NCBI RefSeq assembly: GCF_023856365.1
Contig: NC_064542.1
Span: forward strand, 18,390,863 to 18,454,862
Source of the DNA: Brienomyrus brachyistius
Taxonomy: Eukaryota > Chordata > Actinopteri > Osteoglossiformes > Mormyridae
Direction of reading: 5' to 3'
DNA length: 64,000 nt
Within the stretch, counting starts at the first letter, position 1. Each line of letters opens with the position of its first letter. The notes under the pieces were generated by a model. It ran no database searches. It worked only from the letters and a program-made list of their open reading frames with translations, and was not told where the DNA came from. Positions 59,976 through 64,000 of the stretch are shown piece by piece. The translations under genes were made by a program, and so were the position numbers.

Positions 59976-60613
59976 CTTATTTTCTACAAAGCAAGTTCAA
60001 TGCAAGCATAACCTGCAGAAGCAAGACAAAGCATGGCGGGGAAAACATATTATTGTACTGTACAATTACTTCAAATTTAGGAATAAAAAAATACGACCAA
60101 AAATGTTTTAGTTTGCCAAGTAATCAAAAGTCAGAGTAAACTAATACATGATAACACACATGCAAAAGATCAATGGCAGAACAGGTGCTCTGAACCCAGT
60201 CTGGATTAAAACGGAATTAACCATCTCTCTCAACATAATATTGGGATCATTTATTCTCTTCAGAGGCCTCTATAGAACTGTGCATCCATCTCCTCACTCA
60301 TGTTTAGACAGACGTATCCTAAGGCACCAGGGCAACATCAGGCCCATCAAGTAGAGAATTCAGCACCACGGACAGTGACCTGTGTTGCTGTGACATCTGG
60401 TTCCTTCATTGGCTCTGTATATTTTTCTAGAAATAACTAAATGGCTCTTTTGGGGGAATTTCCAGTCAGAGACTTGGTTCTTATATGACGAGAAAGTATT
60501 ATTTTTACTTAGACTAAGAAGCTATAGAATATCAGCTCTGCATGCGATCTCTCCTTTACTGCTGAAGCACCTCTGTCGCCGGTTGACATTTTCACAATGG
60601 ATGGTCTTTAGAT
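59976..60613. other. Stretch without a supported gene
   Basis: Close copy of 35254-35891. Confidence 0.4.
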
Positions 60614-61084
60614 TTGCATGAGTTTAAGTACATAAGGAGTCTAACCGAAATATATAAAGCTATTTTCAAACAGGACAAGGAGGCAGCACAGATGACAAGA
60701 GACAGCACCGACCAGGGGGAGCCAGTCATCTCCCCAGCAGACCGAGTACACCTCCGCGTGTTAAATCACAGGGGATTCAGGGTGAAATGGCAAGAGATGC
60801 AGGTCAACACACAGGAATGTTTGGATTGGTGGTATGATATGTGGGGAGGTTGGCAGCAAGCTGTTATGAAAGGGCTTTTCTTAGGAGCTGTGATTAATCT
60901 GACTCTGATACTAATCTTCTGCTGTGTAGATCCTTTAGTCATCACCCTAGTGAGCAAAGCTCTGTCTCAACATGTGACAACAGCTGCCATGTCAAAGGTG
61001 GTGGGAGGACCGTCTGAAACGACGAGATCCTGGATCCAACACAGAAAAGGAAAAGACATCGCTGACAATGCCCTGCCTGCATGA
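60614..61084 (+). pseudogene. Env-like open frame, unit 3
   Basis: Same protein as the unit 2 frame at 35892-36362; see that at 11243 for the reasoning and doubts. Confidence 0.3.
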
Positions 61085-61122
61085 TTGCAACATGAAGGAA
61101 CCGCAGGGATTGACTGCCTAAT

Positions 61123-61348
61123 TTCGAATTAGAATTTAGTAATTAATTGTCAACATACCACAGCACATGGTGCACAACTACAAAATGCGTTCTCTGTATT
61201 TAACCCATATGTGACATAGAAGGTTGCAGCAAATTCAGCGCCCAGGGAGCAGTACTTGGGGGCAGTATCTCAGTGAGGCTTTGCTGGTCGGGGATTCGAA
61301 CCTACAGTGTTTCAACTACAAGTGCACTTCCCTAACCATAAAGCCACC
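61123..61348 (-). mobile_element. tRNA-derived SINE, unit 3
   Basis: Target duplications actgcctaat at 61113-61122 and 61349-61358; A and B boxes as in unit 1. Confidence 0.9.
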
Positions 61349-61358
61349 ACTGCCTAAT

Positions 61359-62347
61359 CCGACAGCTGGAAAGAGTAGAATCATGAAGAAGTGTATGTTA
61401 TGGATGTTGGACTGCAGCACTATCAGTTAACCTCCCCGTTTATCTATGGGAGTTCATAATACGGCAGTCCTCTCCACTATTTTACGACGATCCCACTATA
61501 GGTGGGATCTGAATCTGAGTGTTTCTAGTTCATGAACTATGCCAGCCATGGACCCTGACGGTGGGCCGAGCCTGGAATGTTCTCCATGTGTTGCCAAGGG
61601 CTTTCCTCTGCTTTCCCCCCCAGTCTAAAAATATGCCAAGGTTAATTTAAACATTTAAACACAATGACTTAAAATTGTTCGCACACACTTCTAAACATTT
61701 GAAGAAGCCAAACAGTGACTAGAACATAGAATACGTGCCATAGGTGAATTGGAGTTGAAATTCGACATCAAGGTACAAATGGGTCACACAGAGGATACCT
61801 TCTGCATCGCCCAACAAGGGATAGCATCGCTAGTCCCAGCCCTGAGACATGGTGATGATGCAGAATGAATATTCTCCTGTGACTCTGGCTTGGCAGTTGC
61901 ACAACATTTTACTGTAATATGCCTCTCATTTGTTTACTTTTTGGCTTTGTCCTTTAGTGTGTAATGACTGTTCAGTAGTGTTTATTTAAGCCATAGGCTT
62001 GATGTATGATCTGAAAGCAGTGTTTGTTTTTGGGCAAAGATAATGTACTGTAGTTTTGAGAAGATTCTTTGATTTTGCAAGATGAGTGTAAGGTTTTGTG
62101 AGTTTAGCTTGTATTTGAGCGTTTGTGCTTAGTGGTTTAATTAAAGGAGAGGAGATTTTAGGAAATGTGTTTTAGCAATTCAGAAAAACTGTTTCTTGGG
62201 ATAGCCTCTTTCTTTATAAATGAATTACCACCCATGGGTCATAAGAAACATTTAGTCACACAACATCACCGCACATGCTGGGAAAGAACTGCATTTTATT
62301 CACACACAAAACACCATAAGAAATTTCAAGTTGCACTGCCCCAACCT
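61359..62347. other. Stretch without a supported gene
   Basis: Close copy of 36637-37625. Confidence 0.5.
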
Positions 62348-62750
62348 TTATGTGTTTTTCTGCAAATGCCACTCTGTGAAACAGATTCGGTCCGCAACTA
62401 TGTAGAGTGGCACAATGCATGCTAAGCATTTGTGAATTGTCTTGTTGCTTAGCTTCTTGGAGTGGCAGTGCACACAGTACTTCCTGCCCTGTGTGGCCTT
62501 CAGCCTGGAGTCCACAGCAGGAGTGTCAGTGATGGCCACTGGGACGCACATCTGCTTCTGTGGCTCTTGAAGCACTGCTGCTGTGTCCTGCTGCGCCCGA
62601 AAGCGTTTCTGTGTGAGAGGCTTCTGCCTCTTCTCCCTGGCGATGGCTGTATGGATGATGAAGCTGTTCACCACCTTCCTTCTCTTTGCACGAGTAGACT
62701 GTGTCTGAGGTGCAGGTGGAGAAGCGGGTGGAGATTCTGCCCTTTGGGTT
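62348..62750 (-). pseudogene. piggyBac-like C-terminal exon, unit 3
   Basis: Same frame as in unit 2, open, with the full cysteine pattern. Confidence 0.45.
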
Positions 62751-63889
62751 CTAAAACAAAGAAAAAGGAAAAATATTTAGGATCTATGCAACAAAAATAT
62801 GTGCATTTTCTTTATGCAAACAAAGCCCGACAAATGCCCCACGTAACTTTGCGCAAGCAAAACTCGACAAAGGCGATGCGTAACTTTTCCCAATGTACCA
62901 CAATACAATTGTCACCAAAGCAAATGTTAATTATGAATTGCTGAATCACGGAATTATAAAAATCTATAGAATTAAAGAGCAAAATGTTGCATCCTCTCCG
63001 TGCAAAAAAGCGTCCACCTCCATCGAATCAACGGAGTCAGCGATGGATGCCTCACTTCCAAAATCTTCTTCTGTGCTTCCTCAAACATGAACGTCTTCTG
63101 AGCCATTTTTCTTCATTCAAAAATGTTGTGCGAAAATAATTGGGAAAACTCACCGAGATTATCTGTGCAATGCGAACTCGAGACACTCCCACGAATACTG
63201 CGCCGGCAAAGAAACATTTGCGCATTTCTGTCCCCAGTGCGAAAAACAATGGCGAATCAGCACATCCCATACCATTTCTCAAACCTTAGACACACCTCTA
63301 TTGGACAAAACAAGTGACATTGTAATTTGATGTTCATACAAAAAGTTAATTATAATGAAACATAACCATGGGCAAAGGTTCAGTGCGTAAAAATTGATAT
63401 GCTTGCAGGGAAGCAGAGCGTATATTTTAAATTTTTTTAAAATGCTTGACAACGAAGAATGACAGTGATTGATTCGTATACATAGGAGATCAAGCTTTCA
63501 AACGAGGGTAACTTTTCATTCAGTGGTTTTCTTCAAAAACTCTGGAGATGAAAAACACAGTACGTGTTTACAGAATGCTGACTGACATTTTTTTGCGATG
63601 AGTGAGCAAGCTATTTGAGAGCATGACAGTCATTTTTATGGGAAAATGTGTGTTTTGTCTTTTTTGGAATTTAACAAGCGGTTTTTGTTTGATCTTACAT
63701 GTTTGTTTCTTCTATTTGAGGTCCTTCTACTCTATTAAAAACTTGGACGTATGTGTCCAAACCACTAGAGGGCGAGTTCTGAAAAGCCTATAACTGTCCT
63801 GAGAAGTTGTTTGAATGCACTTAATGCCTTGACACTTGTTGATGTGCGTGTGCTCTGCTCGAGGAGTAAAGGGGAGATCGCGTGGGCAA
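62751..63889. other. Stretch without a supported gene, with CTCF-type motif
   Basis: Close copy of 38029-39167. The motif CCACTAGAGGGCG is at 63762-63774. Confidence 0.5.
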
Positions 63890-64000
63890 CCTCATGCTGG
63901 GTCCATGCGCTGTGTGTGGGGTGGGTAATGGGGGAGACCTCATGCTGGGTCCATGCACTGTGTGTGGGGTGGGTAATGGGGGAGACCTCATGCTGGGCCC
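63890..64000 (+). repeat. 48-bp minisatellite, left array of unit 3 (cut by window end)
   Basis: Copies start at 63890, 63938 and 63986; the array continues past the window. Confidence 0.9.

Overview
The window looks like genomic DNA of a ray-finned fish. Genes have short GT-AG introns, and the repeats are teleost-type: a tRNA-derived SINE, an L1/Tx1-type LINE, Tf1/sushi-like LTR elements and a piggyBac-like remnant. Almost the whole window is a tandem array of one unit of about 24.7 kb, seen 2.3 times. Each unit is itself arranged as inverted repeats.

Layout: kinase copy A (+, 3' part only, 13-1517), a 19.2 kb loop, kinase copy B (-, 21551-23977), a 1.05 kb spacer, kinase copy C (+, 27106-29544), a 15.9 kb loop, kinase copy D (-, 46263-48700), a 1.05 kb spacer in the opposite orientation, kinase copy E (+, 51830-54267), then the start of a third loop to the end of the window. 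B/C and D/E are head-to-head pairs inside near-perfect 3.9 kb inverted arms. A/B and C/D are tail-to-tail around the loops.

The only cellular gene I can support is the kinase. I rebuilt it as 10 exons and 407 codons with the same exon lengths in all four complete copies and no broken frame. It resembles the PLK2/PLK3 branch of the polo-like kinases, but the model ends without polo boxes. It has Glu where PLKs carry the activating T-loop Thr, and Glu in place of the usual helix F Asp. It also needs a 44-nt intron, and its stop codon lies inside the AATAAA signal.

The loops carry the same ordered remains: a site holding an LTR retroelement (solo LTR in unit 1, full 2.64 kb element in units 2 and 3), an inverted solo LTR of a related family, an env-like open frame, a SINE, a piggyBac C-terminal exon remnant, and an inverted pair of 48-bp minisatellites. 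After these come a SINE tail and an L1 ORF1 remnant. Unit 1 alone has a full-length, apparently intact LINE (4481-10128) with a 16-bp target duplication. Unit differences (LINE, solo versus full LTR, minisatellite copy number, flipped spacer) argue for real separate copies, but an assembly that joined haplotypes cannot be excluded from sequence alone.
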